The position numbers and the translations under genes were made by a program. Of a DNA stretch of 64,000 nt, positions 31,100 through 39,151 are shown in pieces. Numbering within the stretch: position 1 is the stretch's first letter; the number at the start of each line of letters is the position of its first letter. Source of the stretch: Fibrobacterota bacterium (GTDB lineage Bacteria; Fibrobacterota; Fibrobacteria; UBA5070); NCBI GenBank assembly GCA_016715065.1, contig JADKBN010000006.1:111458-175457 (forward strand), read 5' to 3'. Below the pieces are notes generated by a model. That model was not told the origin of the DNA. It saw only the letters and a list, made by a program, of their open reading frames with translations, and did no database searches.

Positions 31100-31884
31100 G
31101 TTTTTCCTTCCAAGAACGAGGCGATGGATTCCAACAGCAGCGCCCACCCCTGTGGTCCCTCCACCATCTGATCGGGAGTGAAGTCGGGGAGGGGGCGTTC
31201 GGGAGACCTCACCCAGACGCCGAAGTCCTTGTCAGAAATCGACAATTCCCGCACGGCTTCCAGGTCGGTGGTGTCGTCGCCCGCGAAGATCGTCGATTGC
31301 GGCCCAACGAGGGTCGCGATCCGCTGGAGGGCGGAGTATTTCGTTTCGCCGGGAATCTGGATTTCCACGACTTCCCGGCCCTTGAGCACCTCGAAGCCAG
31401 CGCGCTGGGATTCGGCGATCCACGCATCGACCGCCGGAGGCAACGCCGACCTTGCCTGCGCGGGCACATTGCGGAAGTGAAAAGCAAACCCATGCGACTT
31501 GGATTCCACGGTGGCGCCAGGGAATTGCGAGGCGAGAAGATCGGCAGACATCCCGACCTTCCCGAGGTGCTCCGGATTCCGGGCCTGAGGCCAGGAGGCC
31601 GGGGTGGATCCATCCGGGGCGCGGGGCGTCTTGCCGTGGTCGGCCACCTTCCAGCAAGGGGGGAACTCGGAGCAGAGGGTCTCCAATTCCACGGCCGACC
31701 GCCCGGAAACGATCGCCAGCGTCACCTTCGGGATCTTGGCCAGCCGATGCCACTGCGCCAATGCGTGGGGATCGGCAACCGCATCCGACGGCCTGGAGAC
31801 GATCGGCGCCAACGTCCCGTCGAAATCGGAGGCGATCAGGATCCGGCTTGCGCGCAGGATCGATGTCAGGCTCGGAATCATCAC
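31096..31884 (-). CDS. otsB: Trehalose-6-phosphate phosphatase OtsB
   Basis: HAD-superfamily phosphatase of 262 aa. Motif I is SDFDGTLAPIV (the nucleophile is the first Asp), motif II is in LAIVSGRSA, and the C-terminal acidic motif is FAGDDTTDLEAV. It removes phosphate from the OtsA product to give trehalose. First gene of the minus-strand trehalose cluster, so its promoter should lie in 31885-32000, next to the first 93-bp repeat. The order otsB-otsA is the common bacterial arrangement. Confidence 0.94.
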   Translation of the reverse strand: MMIPSLTSILRASRILIASDFDGTLAPIVSRPSDAVADPHALAQWHRLAKIPKVTLAIVSGRSAVELETLCSEFPPCWKVADHGKTPRAPDGSTPASWPQARNPEHLGKVGMSADLLASQFPGATVESKSHGFAFHFRNVPAQARSALPPAVDAWIAESQRAGFEVLKGREVVEIQIPGETKYSALQRIATLVGPQSTIFAGDDTTDLEAVRELSISDKDFGVWVRSPERPLPDFTPDQMVEGPQGWALLLESIASFLEGKT

Positions 31885-32254
31885 CTAGAGCATATAGGAA
31901 ACCTCAAAACCCTGCCCAGCCCTGCCCTCCATTGCCTATCCGTCTTCCTGCCCTCCACAGATCTTGCCAGCGCACCCGCCACCGCGCAGCGAAGCGCCCG
32001 CGGGCAAATCGGCATTAGACAAAAACCGACAGGGAATCAGACCCCTGAGCGAGCGAGGTCGATGCAGTCGAAGTGCCTTTTCATCGGAAGCGGTCGGCAG
32101 GCAACACCTCGTCCTTCGCGAAGGTTTGACGCTTTCTGCCGCCGAAGGAGGCTTGGGTTACGAACCGAATTTGCAGGTCCGCCAAGGAGATTTTGAGGTC
32201 TTTTTTGCCCACTACCTTTGAGGAAAATTGCGAACCGGGGGATTCAGCACGAAC
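31885..32254. other. 370-base gap holding repeat copy A
   Basis: No convincing gene. It should contain the otsB promoter (minus strand) close to 31885-31950. It also contains the first 93-bp direct repeat and about 180 bases of moderately AT-richer DNA up to the orphan gene's stop. Confidence 0.6.
31983..32075 (+). repeat. 93-bp direct repeat, copy A
   Basis: Begins cgcgcagcgaagcgcccgcg and ends gatgcagtcgaagtg. It differs from copy B at one base only. Inside is a short hairpin (caggg ... ccctg) that on the minus strand is followed by tcggttttt. It is the leftmost of three copies, all in the same orientation. Confidence 0.9.
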
Positions 32255-32986
32255 TCAATGAAACCGGACCGGCTCGAGAGTCGAGTCCTTCGGCGAAATC
32301 TTCCTGGGCTTCCTGCTTGGCGAAATCGAGATCGTGTACGTAATGCGGAATTCGGACATTGAAAGCATCACCGGGACCGTTCCGTTCGGTGCTCCGGGCT
32401 GGAAGTTGTTGTCAACGTAGGTACCGTACCCGGTATAGGAGATGGTTGTTGAAGTGGTCAGTTGCGAATAGGTGGTGGCCTCGGCGACCTTGATTTTGCC
32501 TATGCCCATGTACGAAAGGGTGATGCCATGCCTCGACGCGCCTTGGTTGCTGAACAAATCAAGACTGGCCCCACGGTACATCCCGCTGCTGCCAACCTTG
32601 GCTGTTCCCTTGAACCAGCCAAGGTTGCCGCTGATGCGTCCCATGAACGGAGAGGTTCGCGCGATTTCGAAGCCGACCTTTGTCCCGATCGACAGGATGC
32701 TCAGGCTGGCGAAATCTCCGCGCGACCAATAGGAACCCGCGCACTCGGCGAAAAAGGAAAGCGTGTCGTGTCGAATTCCGAGGGAAAGGACGGCGGTGGG
32801 ACCTGTGGTGCTGTTGGGAAAACTCACCATCAAAGAAGGGTGAGCCGAATACCGCGCCTTGGCGATCCCGATTCCGCCTTCGAGATTGAAGTATGGAACG
32901 ACGGATCCACTGGAATCGGTTTTTTCTTCCTGGCAGAAGCAAGACATGGCAACACAAGCGATCAAGAATGGCGCGCGTGGGAACAA
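32255..32986 (-). CDS. Orphan secreted protein, probable outer-membrane beta-barrel
   Basis: Protein of 243 aa from TTG 32986 with a short signal peptide (FPRAPFLIACVAMSCFC). The mature part has alternating hydrophobic/polar strands ending in aromatic residues and a late segment FRITYTISISPSRKPRK. The strands (FNLEGGIGIAKARYS, TLSFFAECAGSYWSR, GITLSYMGIGKIKVAE) fit a small outer-membrane beta-barrel, though the C-terminus does not end in the usual aromatic residue. I do not recognise the family. It is the only gene between repeat copies A and B, oriented opposite to the repeats' reading here. Confidence 0.55.
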   Translation of the reverse strand: MFPRAPFLIACVAMSCFCQEEKTDSSGSVVPYFNLEGGIGIAKARYSAHPSLMVSFPNSTTGPTAVLSLGIRHDTLSFFAECAGSYWSRGDFASLSILSIGTKVGFEIARTSPFMGRISGNLGWFKGTAKVGSSGMYRGASLDLFSNQGASRHGITLSYMGIGKIKVAEATTYSQLTTSTTISYTGYGTYVDNNFQPGAPNGTVPVMLSMSEFRITYTISISPSRKPRKISPKDSTLEPVRFH

Positions 32987-33165
32987 AGGGGGGTGCTCCA
33001 GGCGAAGTAGGATCGGAGAATGTCGAAGACATGAAAGTTAGAAAAGTGGCAGCATTTTCCCAAACGTCCACCCGCGCCCTGGTCAAAATTCGGCAAGGAA
33101 CTTCGCCATTCCGCGAACGCCCCTGCCTTCTCCATCCACCCGGTGCCCCATCCGCCTCCCGCTCC

Positions 33166-33258
33166 CGCGCAGCGAAGCGCCCGCGGGCAAATCGGCATTC
33201 GACAAAAACCGACAGGGAATCAGACCCCTGAGCGAGCGAGGTCGATGCAGTCGAAGTG
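33166..33258 (+). repeat. 93-bp direct repeat, copy B
   Basis: Identical to copy A at 92 of 93 positions (gcattCgac here, gcattAgac in A). It starts 1183 bases after copy A and lies upstream of the orphan gene, so A and B flank that gene. Confidence 0.9.
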
Positions 33259-33264
33259 AAAAGG

Positions 33265-33322
33265 CCCTGGAATCCTCCGAAGTCGTCCGCGCCGGGACGT
33301 CGAGGAGGATTCCAGGGTTTTT
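33265..33322. terminator. Strong hairpin, possible bidirectional terminator
   Basis: The 14-base arms ccctggaatcctcc (33265-33278) and ggaggattccaggg (33304-33317) are perfect complements around a 25-base loop. Five T follow on the plus strand, and four T follow two C on the minus strand. It could end the minus-strand oad transcript. Confidence 0.6.
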
Positions 33323-33352
33323 GAACGAGAATGCGCGACCGCAGCCGCTCAG

Positions 33353-33556
<204 letters not shown>

Positions 33557-33563
33557 GCGGAGG

Positions 33564-34913
33564 CTAGGGGGCCAGCGCCGCCACCACCGGAAACAACTTC
33601 GGAATCAACGACACGTAGATCGCCGCGAAGATCGCCGACGTGATCACTCCCGAGATGTTCGCGCCCAGCGCTTCCGGCAACACGATCACGCCTGGAGCCA
33701 CCTTCGTGACTTCCTTCTGCGCGACCTTCGCCGTGGTGGGCACACAGCTGACCGCCGCGATCCCGATGGCGGGATTCACCTTGCGGCCGGACACGAAGTA
33801 CATGAAGTATCCGCCCAAGATTCCGCCAATTCCTGACAAGAGCAGTGCGAGGATTCCCAGCACCAACAGGAGCAGAACCTTGGGGTTCAGGATGGTGTTG
33901 GCTTCGCACAGGATGCCCAGGACCAATCCGAGGAACAACGTGGCGCCGTACAGGAACACGTTCTCGATCACGTTCTGGAATTCCTTCAGGCCCGCTTCGC
34001 GCACGGCCACGCCCAAAAAGAGCGACAGGAACAGCGGTGCGGCGACCGGGAAGAGCAGGCTCAGCACCGTGCACCCGATGACCGCGAAGGCGAGTTTCTG
34101 CGCCGAGCTGATGTTCTTGCGCTTGGATGGCTGGGTGGGGATCGCACGCAGCTTGGCCGGTACCAGGAAGCGAACCAGATACGGGTAACCGCCATAAGTC
34201 AGGCCCAGATACAGGTAGGCCACAACGCAGATCGGGACGAACAGGTCTTTGGCCAGCATCAAGGAGGTGAACAACACCATGGGGCCGTCGGCACCGCCCA
34301 CCATGGCGATGGCGGCGGCCTCGCCAGGCTTGAGGCCCATGGCCACGCCGATGGGGAAGACCATAACGGTTCCCAGTTCCGCGAAGAGGGCGAGAATCAT
34401 AGACTGGAAGGGCCGCGCGATCAGGTAGCCCACGTCCAGCAGCACACCGATTCCCATGAACACGAAACACGCGATCAGCCCGTTGGAGAAGGTGAAGCTG
34501 TAGATGGGCTGCAGCCAGTCCACCTGGAGCATGTAAAGCAGGTTGTCCGATTGCTGCACCAGTGGAGCGACGTGGAGCGTCCCTTGGGTGCGAGCGAGGC
34601 TGTCCGCGACGGCGGTGACCGGCGCGACGCCTATGTGCGAGGCTCGCACGATGGGCGAGGTCGCATGGTCGAGCACGGCCGAGGTGGTCATGGGGTCCAA
34701 CAACATCACACCCGCGTTGACCGTCGCCATCGCTAGGCCCATCGGGATCATGAGCAGGGGCTCCAAGGTGCCCTTGCGTCCCAGATACACCAGCAAAAAT
34801 CCGAGGAGGATCAGGAACACGCGTGCGAAGGCGATGGTGGGGTTGCCTTCGAACAGGGTGACCACACCCTGGAACATGCTGGGAATCGTGGTAATGATGT
34901 CCATCACGTTCAT
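33564..34913 (-). CDS. oadB: Sodium-pumping decarboxylase beta subunit (OadB/MmdB/GcdB type)
   Basis: Polytopic membrane protein of 449 aa, the sodium channel subunit of biotin-dependent decarboxylases (oxaloacetate, methylmalonyl-CoA or glutaconyl-CoA). Decarboxylation of carboxybiotin drives Na+ export. Characteristic stretches are GNPTIAFARVFLILLGFLLVYLG, LEPLLMIPMGLAMATVNAGVM, FSNGLIACFVFMGIGVLLDVG, MVGGADGPMVLFTSLMLAKDL and NPAIGIAAVSCVPTTAKVAQKE. In a succinate producer the methylmalonyl-CoA enzyme is the likely one, but the carboxyltransferase and biotin-carrier subunits are not in the window. ATG 34913 overlaps the stop of the 47-aa peptide gene. The 3' side borders the poly-G tract. 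Confidence 0.93.
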   Translation of the reverse strand: MNVMDIITTIPSMFQGVVTLFEGNPTIAFARVFLILLGFLLVYLGRKGTLEPLLMIPMGLAMATVNAGVMLLDPMTTSAVLDHATSPIVRASHIGVAPVTAVADSLARTQGTLHVAPLVQQSDNLLYMLQVDWLQPIYSFTFSNGLIACFVFMGIGVLLDVGYLIARPFQSMILALFAELGTVMVFPIGVAMGLKPGEAAAIAMVGGADGPMVLFTSLMLAKDLFVPICVVAYLYLGLTYGGYPYLVRFLVPAKLRAIPTQPSKRKNISSAQKLAFAVIGCTVLSLLFPVAAPLFLSLFLGVAVREAGLKEFQNVIENVFLYGATLFLGLVLGILCEANTILNPKVLLLLVLGILALLLSGIGGILGGYFMYFVSGRKVNPAIGIAAVSCVPTTAKVAQKEVTKVAPGVIVLPEALGANISGVITSAIFAAIYVSLIPKLFPVVAALAP

Positions 34914-35053
34914 GGCGTGCCGCCCTTCTGACGGGATTCCAGCCAGCCAAGCAAGGAAGCGAGACCGGCGATCATGGCCGCCACTCCCATGGCGATGATT
35001 CCCGCCAGGATGTAGAAGATCAGGCTGGGGACCAGCGTTTGCTGCCAAGTCAT
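34910..35053 (-). CDS. 47-aa single-span membrane peptide within the oad operon
   Basis: From ATG 35053 to a TGA overlapping the oadB start. One hydrophobic helix (TLVPSLIFYILAGIIAMGVAAMIAGLASLLGWL) then a short charged tail. The position between the gamma-like and beta subunits and the overlap with oadB argue that it is real. A small extra membrane subunit (epsilon) is known in Veillonella methylmalonyl-CoA decarboxylase; whether this is the counterpart cannot be told from sequence. Confidence 0.65.
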   Translation of the reverse strand: MTWQQTLVPSLIFYILAGIIAMGVAAMIAGLASLLGWLESRQKGGTP

Positions 35054-35075
35054 CGGATGCGGCCTTCGTTGAGGT

Positions 35076-35399
35076 TCAGGGTCTTGGTGAGGAGTCCGTG
35101 CGGAAGTGTTTGGGAATTCCCTTGTAGGGCCAGTGATGTTCCTTGATCGTCGGTGTTTCCACAAACGACATCACAAAAAACTGGTCGGAGCCGAGCTCTT
35201 CGTAAACGGCCGCGGTGAGAATGGTCATCAAGAGCACAGGGTCCATCCCACCGGAGCGCACTGCTTGCGCTGGCTGGAAATGGGGCATCTCGGGATGGCC
35301 CGCTTCCGCGATCCTGGCGAGCAGGCGCACGAAAAAGACCAGAGCCACCGTGATAAAGGCAACGGCAACCATGGTCTGGAAGGTGCTTGCGGTTTCCAT
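35076..35399 (-). CDS. OadG/MmdD-like small membrane subunit
   Basis: Protein of 107 aa with one N-terminal membrane helix (TMVAVAFITVALVFFVRLLARIAEAG), the layout of the gamma/delta assembly subunits of sodium-pumping decarboxylases. The C-terminal part (DPVLLMTILTAAVYEELG, then an aromatic HHWPYKGIPKHF tail) resembles the soluble tail that binds the carboxyltransferase in such subunits. It starts at ATG 35399; longer in-frame starts run into the divergent RNase gene and are not credible. First gene of the three-gene unit (this, the 47-aa peptide, oadB). Confidence 0.7.
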   Translation of the reverse strand: METASTFQTMVAVAFITVALVFFVRLLARIAEAGHPEMPHFQPAQAVRSGGMDPVLLMTILTAAVYEELGSDQFFVMSFVETPTIKEHHWPYKGIPKHFRTDSSPRP

Positions 35400-35460
35400 T
35401 GGAACGCGTCCCTTCAGGCAGAGCGATCCAGAGACCCCTGGTCGTCGACTGTCTGGAATT

Positions 35461-35489
35461 AATATACGTAGAAGATCTAGATATCGGAA
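35461..35489 (-). promoter_or_regulatory. Candidate promoter for the oad unit
   Basis: On the minus strand TTCCGA (35489-35484) is followed after 17 bases by TATATT (35466-35461), in an AT-rich patch between the divergent oad and RNase genes. The -35 is poor. Confidence 0.35.
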
Positions 35490-35609
35490 TATGGTTTCTG
35501 CAGCAGTTTCGGGAGAGTCGGGCCGATGTCCACTCGCGCCGCCAAGTGCGCAGGGTCTTTGTCCAGACCATGAGATGTCAATAATTGACAAGCGCGAGGA
35601 GATTGTCAA

Positions 35610-36311
35610 ATGGGTGTTCGGTGGATGGTCGTGGTTCTTTCCGTTGTCCCTTCGTCCCAGGCCCAGAGCCTTTCTTCGTGTGTGCTGCCAGCGGCCATCG
35701 CGCGACCGAAAATGGTTCGCCAAGACTGCGTGAACAAGGCATCGCCCAGCCATTTCGTGTTGTCGCTCACCTGGTCGCCCCGGTTTTGCGCCACCTCCAT
35801 CGGTACCGATGCGGATACGCGTTTCCAGTGTGTGCAAAACCGGTTTGGCTTCGCGGTCCACGGTCTGTGGGCCCAATCCCGCGGCGCGCGCGACAAATGC
35901 GACCAGCCGCGAAATTGCGCGATCGGTTTGGTGTCCGACAGCTTGGTCAAAACCCACCTGTGCACCATGCCCGGAGTGCAACTGATCCAGAGCCAGTGGC
36001 AAAAACACGGGACTTGTTCCGGGCTATCCCAACCGCAGTGGTTTTCCGTCATCGATTCGCTGTGGGAGGGATTGTCGCTGCCCGACCCACGAAAGATGGC
36101 CGGGGCGGGCGGGACAATATCCGTCAAGGCCTTGCGCGATTCGGTGGCCCGCCGCAACGGGGCGCGGGGCATGGCCTCGGGGGGAGTGATGGTCGGTGCA
36201 CGCGACGGTCAACTGGAAGAGTTGCGCCTGTGTTACGACACCTCCTTCAAGCCTGCGGCTTGTCCGCTGGGCACAGGGATTTCGACGGGGCGCGTGCGTG
36301 TCGCGCGCTAG
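35610..36311 (+). CDS. Secreted ribonuclease T2 family protein with altered active site
   Basis: Protein of 233 aa with an N-terminal signal peptide (VRWMVVVLSVVPSSQAQ). The first conserved active-site segment is GFAVHGLWAQ with His84. The second is QSQWQKHGTCS with His133 and Lys132. In active T2 enzymes the residue just before the Trp of this segment is usually Glu; here it is Gln129. Six or more cysteines suggest the usual disulfides. It would cleave RNA via cyclic phosphate in the periplasm or outside the cell if active. A gaggag ribosome-binding site precedes ATG 35610. It overlaps the start of the next gene. Confidence 0.88.
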   Translation: MGVRWMVVVLSVVPSSQAQSLSSCVLPAAIARPKMVRQDCVNKASPSHFVLSLTWSPRFCATSIGTDADTRFQCVQNRFGFAVHGLWAQSRGARDKCDQPRNCAIGLVSDSLVKTHLCTMPGVQLIQSQWQKHGTCSGLSQPQWFSVIDSLWEGLSLPDPRKMAGAGGTISVKALRDSVARRNGARGMASGGVMVGARDGQLEELRLCYDTSFKPAACPLGTGISTGRVRVAR

Positions 36312-37089
36312 TCTTGGCCTGATGGCTCTGTTGGCGGCATCGCTTTGCGCGCAAGCCAAGAATTCCGCGTCGACACCGAAAGCGCAGATCCTGGCGTTGG
36401 ATGGCTCGGCGATGGCGCGCCGATTGGTTGCCAGTCTGCCGGATCTCGAGTGGCCGGTCCAGACGCCGCGTTTCCAGTTCTATCGTTCGCCGACCGATTC
36501 GATGGATCTTGGGTGGCTGATCGATCCGGAGGCGATGGTCGTGGTGCGGGTGCGCCAGAGCGGATCGTCTCTCCAACGGATCCGCTTTTGGGATTTCAGC
36601 GCGGTCGCCCCTCCGGAAGCTGTGGAAGAAGACGCTTCACGCTCCTTGCATCCGGTCTTGTACCCGGTGGGTCGCGATCGATGGGCCATGGCGGTGCTGA
36701 CCCAACATTCGGCCATGTACTCGGGAGGAGGGGCTGCCTGGAGTTGGGCCACCTTCCACGAACTCATGGATCTCTCCGCACCCGCGAAAGTCATGGAAGG
36801 CGGTCTGGAACTGTTGCACCAAAGCCTTCCTTTCAGCTGCGACAAGTCCATCCGGGTCTGTTTTTCCGAGAAGGAACACAAAACGTCCGGAAATTGTCAG
36901 GAGAGCTGGAACGGCATCCTGCGCTTGCGCTACGGCGCCCCCGACCGCCAGGGCACTTATCCCTGGACGGCCATCTGGGAAGAGAAGCACGTTCCGGGCG
37001 GAGCCAAAAAAGAAAAGTCCACGGTGGCGCGCAACACGATCAACCTCGATGATCCCCCCGAAACCCAGTGCACGGAGCCGATGGACTAG
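36298..37089 (+). CDS. Secreted protein of unknown function
   Basis: Protein of 263 aa. GTG 36298 gives a good signal peptide (SRASLGLMALLAASLCAQA); ATG 36322 is the alternative. The mature part is beta-rich with FYRSPTDSMDLGWLIDPEAM, SLHPVLYPVGRDRWAMAVLT, GGAAWSWATFHELM and a Cys-containing segment FSCDKSIRVCFSEKEHKT. I recognise no family. It overlaps the RNase T2 gene by 14 bases, so the two form a unit. It is followed by the rpsA terminator from the other side. Confidence 0.6.
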   Translation: MSRASLGLMALLAASLCAQAKNSASTPKAQILALDGSAMARRLVASLPDLEWPVQTPRFQFYRSPTDSMDLGWLIDPEAMVVVRVRQSGSSLQRIRFWDFSAVAPPEAVEEDASRSLHPVLYPVGRDRWAMAVLTQHSAMYSGGGAAWSWATFHELMDLSAPAKVMEGGLELLHQSLPFSCDKSIRVCFSEKEHKTSGNCQESWNGILRLRYGAPDRQGTYPWTAIWEEKHVPGGAKKEKSTVARNTINLDDPPETQCTEPMD

Positions 37090-37202
37090 AAAGCCACAGT
37101 TTTTAATTGACCCCCCCCGGGGGGCCTGTGGGGTCGTATGGCCATACGCCCCCATCGAATAGGAGGATGCATCCACAAGGAGGAATGTTCCAGACAGGAG
37201 GA

Positions 37203-37246
37203 AGGAAAAAAGAAAAAGCCCCCACCGGCACAAAGCCGATGGGGGC
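37203..37246 (-). terminator. Rho-independent terminator of rpsA
   Basis: On the minus strand the stem gcccccatcggc...gccggtgggggc (37246-37218) is followed by TTTTTCTTTTTT (37217-37203). It lies 43 bases past the rpsA stop. Confidence 0.9.
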
Positions 37247-37288
37247 CTAGGTCAGAAACCGTCGCGAGGCTCGCGCCCCGCGTGGATC

Positions 37289-39016
37289 TTACTGCTGCTG
37301 GGCCTGCTGGGCGGCGCGGAAGATGTCGCCCAAGGTGGTGCGACTGTCGTCGGCGCGCGAGCCCTGCACGTAGGAGCGCCAGTCGGTCGAGGTGTCGATC
37401 GCCGACAGGGTGAGCTTGCGGCTCTCCACGTCGTGTTCGACCACGGTGACCTTCACGGTCTGGCCGACACGGAATGCTTCGGCGGGCACCTTGATGGGCT
37501 CTTCGGTCAGCTTGGACAGCGGCACGAATCCTTCGATGCCTTCTTCCAGTTCCAGCACCACGCCGCGGTCCAAGAGGCGCACGATGGGTGCTTCCACTTG
37601 CTTGCCGAGCGGGTACTTGTTCGGGACGACCTTCCAGGGGTCTTCGCCCATGGCCTTGAGGGAAAGCGAAATGCGACGCTTTTCCTTGTCCACGGAAAGA
37701 ACCATGCAAGTGACGGTGTCGCCCTTTTGCAGAACTTCGGAAGGATGGTTCACCTTCTTGGTCCAGCTCATGTCCGACACGTGGATCAGGCCGTCGATGC
37801 CTTCCTTGATTTCAACGAAGGCGCCGAACGGAGCCAGGTTGCGGACCTGTCCGGTGACGATCGAGTTGAGCGGGAGGTCGGCTTCGATGGTGGACCAGGG
37901 GTCCGGCTCGATCTGCTTGATGCCCAGCGAGATCTTCTCATTTTCGGTGTCGATGCGCAGAACCACGGCTTCCACCGTGTCTCCGACCTTGACCACCTGC
38001 GACGGGTGCTTGACGTGCTGGGTCCAGCTCATCTCGGAAATGTGGATCAGGCCTTCGACGCCCTGCTCCAGTTCCATGAACGCGCCGTAGTCGGTGATCG
38101 AGACGATCTTGCCGTTGACGCGAGCGCCTTCCGGGTACTTGGTGGCGACGGTCTTCCAAGGGTGCTCTTGCAGCTGCTTGAGGCCCAGGGAGATGCGCTC
38201 CTTGCGATCGTTGAAATCCAGGACCTTGACGGTGAGTTTCTGCCCGATGTGGACGAGCTCGGAGGGGTGGCTGATGCGACCCCAGGTCATGTCGGTGATG
38301 TGCAACAGGCCGTCGACGCCGCCGAGATCGATGAACGCACCGAAGTCGGTGATGTTCTTGACCACGCCGTCGCGAACCTGTCCGCGTTCCAGGGTGTCGA
38401 TGATCTGGTCGCGCAGGCGGCCGCGTTCTTCTTCCAGGACGATACGACGAGAGACCACGATGTTGCGGCGGCTCTTGTGCACCTTGATGACGCGGAAGCC
38501 CATGGTCTGGCCGATGAGCGCGTCCATGTCCGGAATCTGACGCAGATCGATCTGCGAGCCGGGCAGGAAGGCTTCGATGCCGAACAGGTCGACCACGATG
38601 CCGCCCTTGATGCGACGCAGCAGGGTTCCTTCCACAACTTCTCCGGTCTCGTAGGCGTCGCGGATGCGTTCCCAGACCTTCATGAAGTCGGCGCGCTGCT
38701 TGGAGAGCACGATCTGGCCGTCGTCGCCTTCGATCTGCTCGATGTAGACGTCCACGTGGGCTCCGATCTGGAGCTCCTCGGGATTCTTGAACTCGCCGCG
38801 GGGGATCACGCCTTCGGACTTGAAGGAGATGTCCACGATCACGTTGGTGTCGTCGTATTCCAGAATGGTTCCGGCGACGATCTTGCCTTCTTCCACGCCT
38901 TCGAGAGTGGCGGAGTAGGCGTTCAGGAGAGCTTCGTTCTCTTCGGCGGAACGCGTGGAGATCTTGCCTTCGATTTCGAGCAAGTCTTCTTCGGTCCCGT
39001 ACAGCAGCTGGGCCAT
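37289..39016 (-). CDS. rpsA: Ribosomal protein S1
   Basis: RNA-binding protein of 575 aa with six S1 motifs, needed to bring mRNAs onto the 30S subunit. The repeated OB-fold signatures are visible: GTILEYDDTNVIVDISFKSE, GGIVVDLFGIEAFLPGSQ, GVVKNITDFGAFIDLGGVDG, GKIVSITDYGAFMELEQGVE, GQVRNLAPFGAFVEIKEGID and APIVRLLDRGVVLELEEGIE. ATG 39016 lies after aaggacgaatcc; a longer in-frame start at 39148 is rejected because the first residues MAQLLYGTEEDLLEIEG fit the family. Antisense long frames here are shadows of its high-GC codons. Confidence 0.96.
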   Translation of the reverse strand: MAQLLYGTEEDLLEIEGKISTRSAEENEALLNAYSATLEGVEEGKIVAGTILEYDDTNVIVDISFKSEGVIPRGEFKNPEELQIGAHVDVYIEQIEGDDGQIVLSKQRADFMKVWERIRDAYETGEVVEGTLLRRIKGGIVVDLFGIEAFLPGSQIDLRQIPDMDALIGQTMGFRVIKVHKSRRNIVVSRRIVLEEERGRLRDQIIDTLERGQVRDGVVKNITDFGAFIDLGGVDGLLHITDMTWGRISHPSELVHIGQKLTVKVLDFNDRKERISLGLKQLQEHPWKTVATKYPEGARVNGKIVSITDYGAFMELEQGVEGLIHISEMSWTQHVKHPSQVVKVGDTVEAVVLRIDTENEKISLGIKQIEPDPWSTIEADLPLNSIVTGQVRNLAPFGAFVEIKEGIDGLIHVSDMSWTKKVNHPSEVLQKGDTVTCMVLSVDKEKRRISLSLKAMGEDPWKVVPNKYPLGKQVEAPIVRLLDRGVVLELEEGIEGFVPLSKLTEEPIKVPAEAFRVGQTVKVTVVEHDVESRKLTLSAIDTSTDWRSYVQGSRADDSRTTLGDIFRAAQQAQQQ

Positions 39017-39151
39017 GGATTCGTCCTTCGTTGTTTCCCGCACGATCGTTCTCCGCCCGATAAAGCGAAGCCCGCTGTTTCCAGTTCCCGAAATTGGGAC
39101 CAGGGTGCGAAGGCGTGGAAGCTTAGAAAAGCTTCCGGTGGGTGGCAATGC

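Noticed and set aside
34913..35048. Upstream extension of oadB to 35048
   Set aside because: Would overlap the 47-aa gene in another frame and add a low-complexity leader; ATG 34913 fits the family start.
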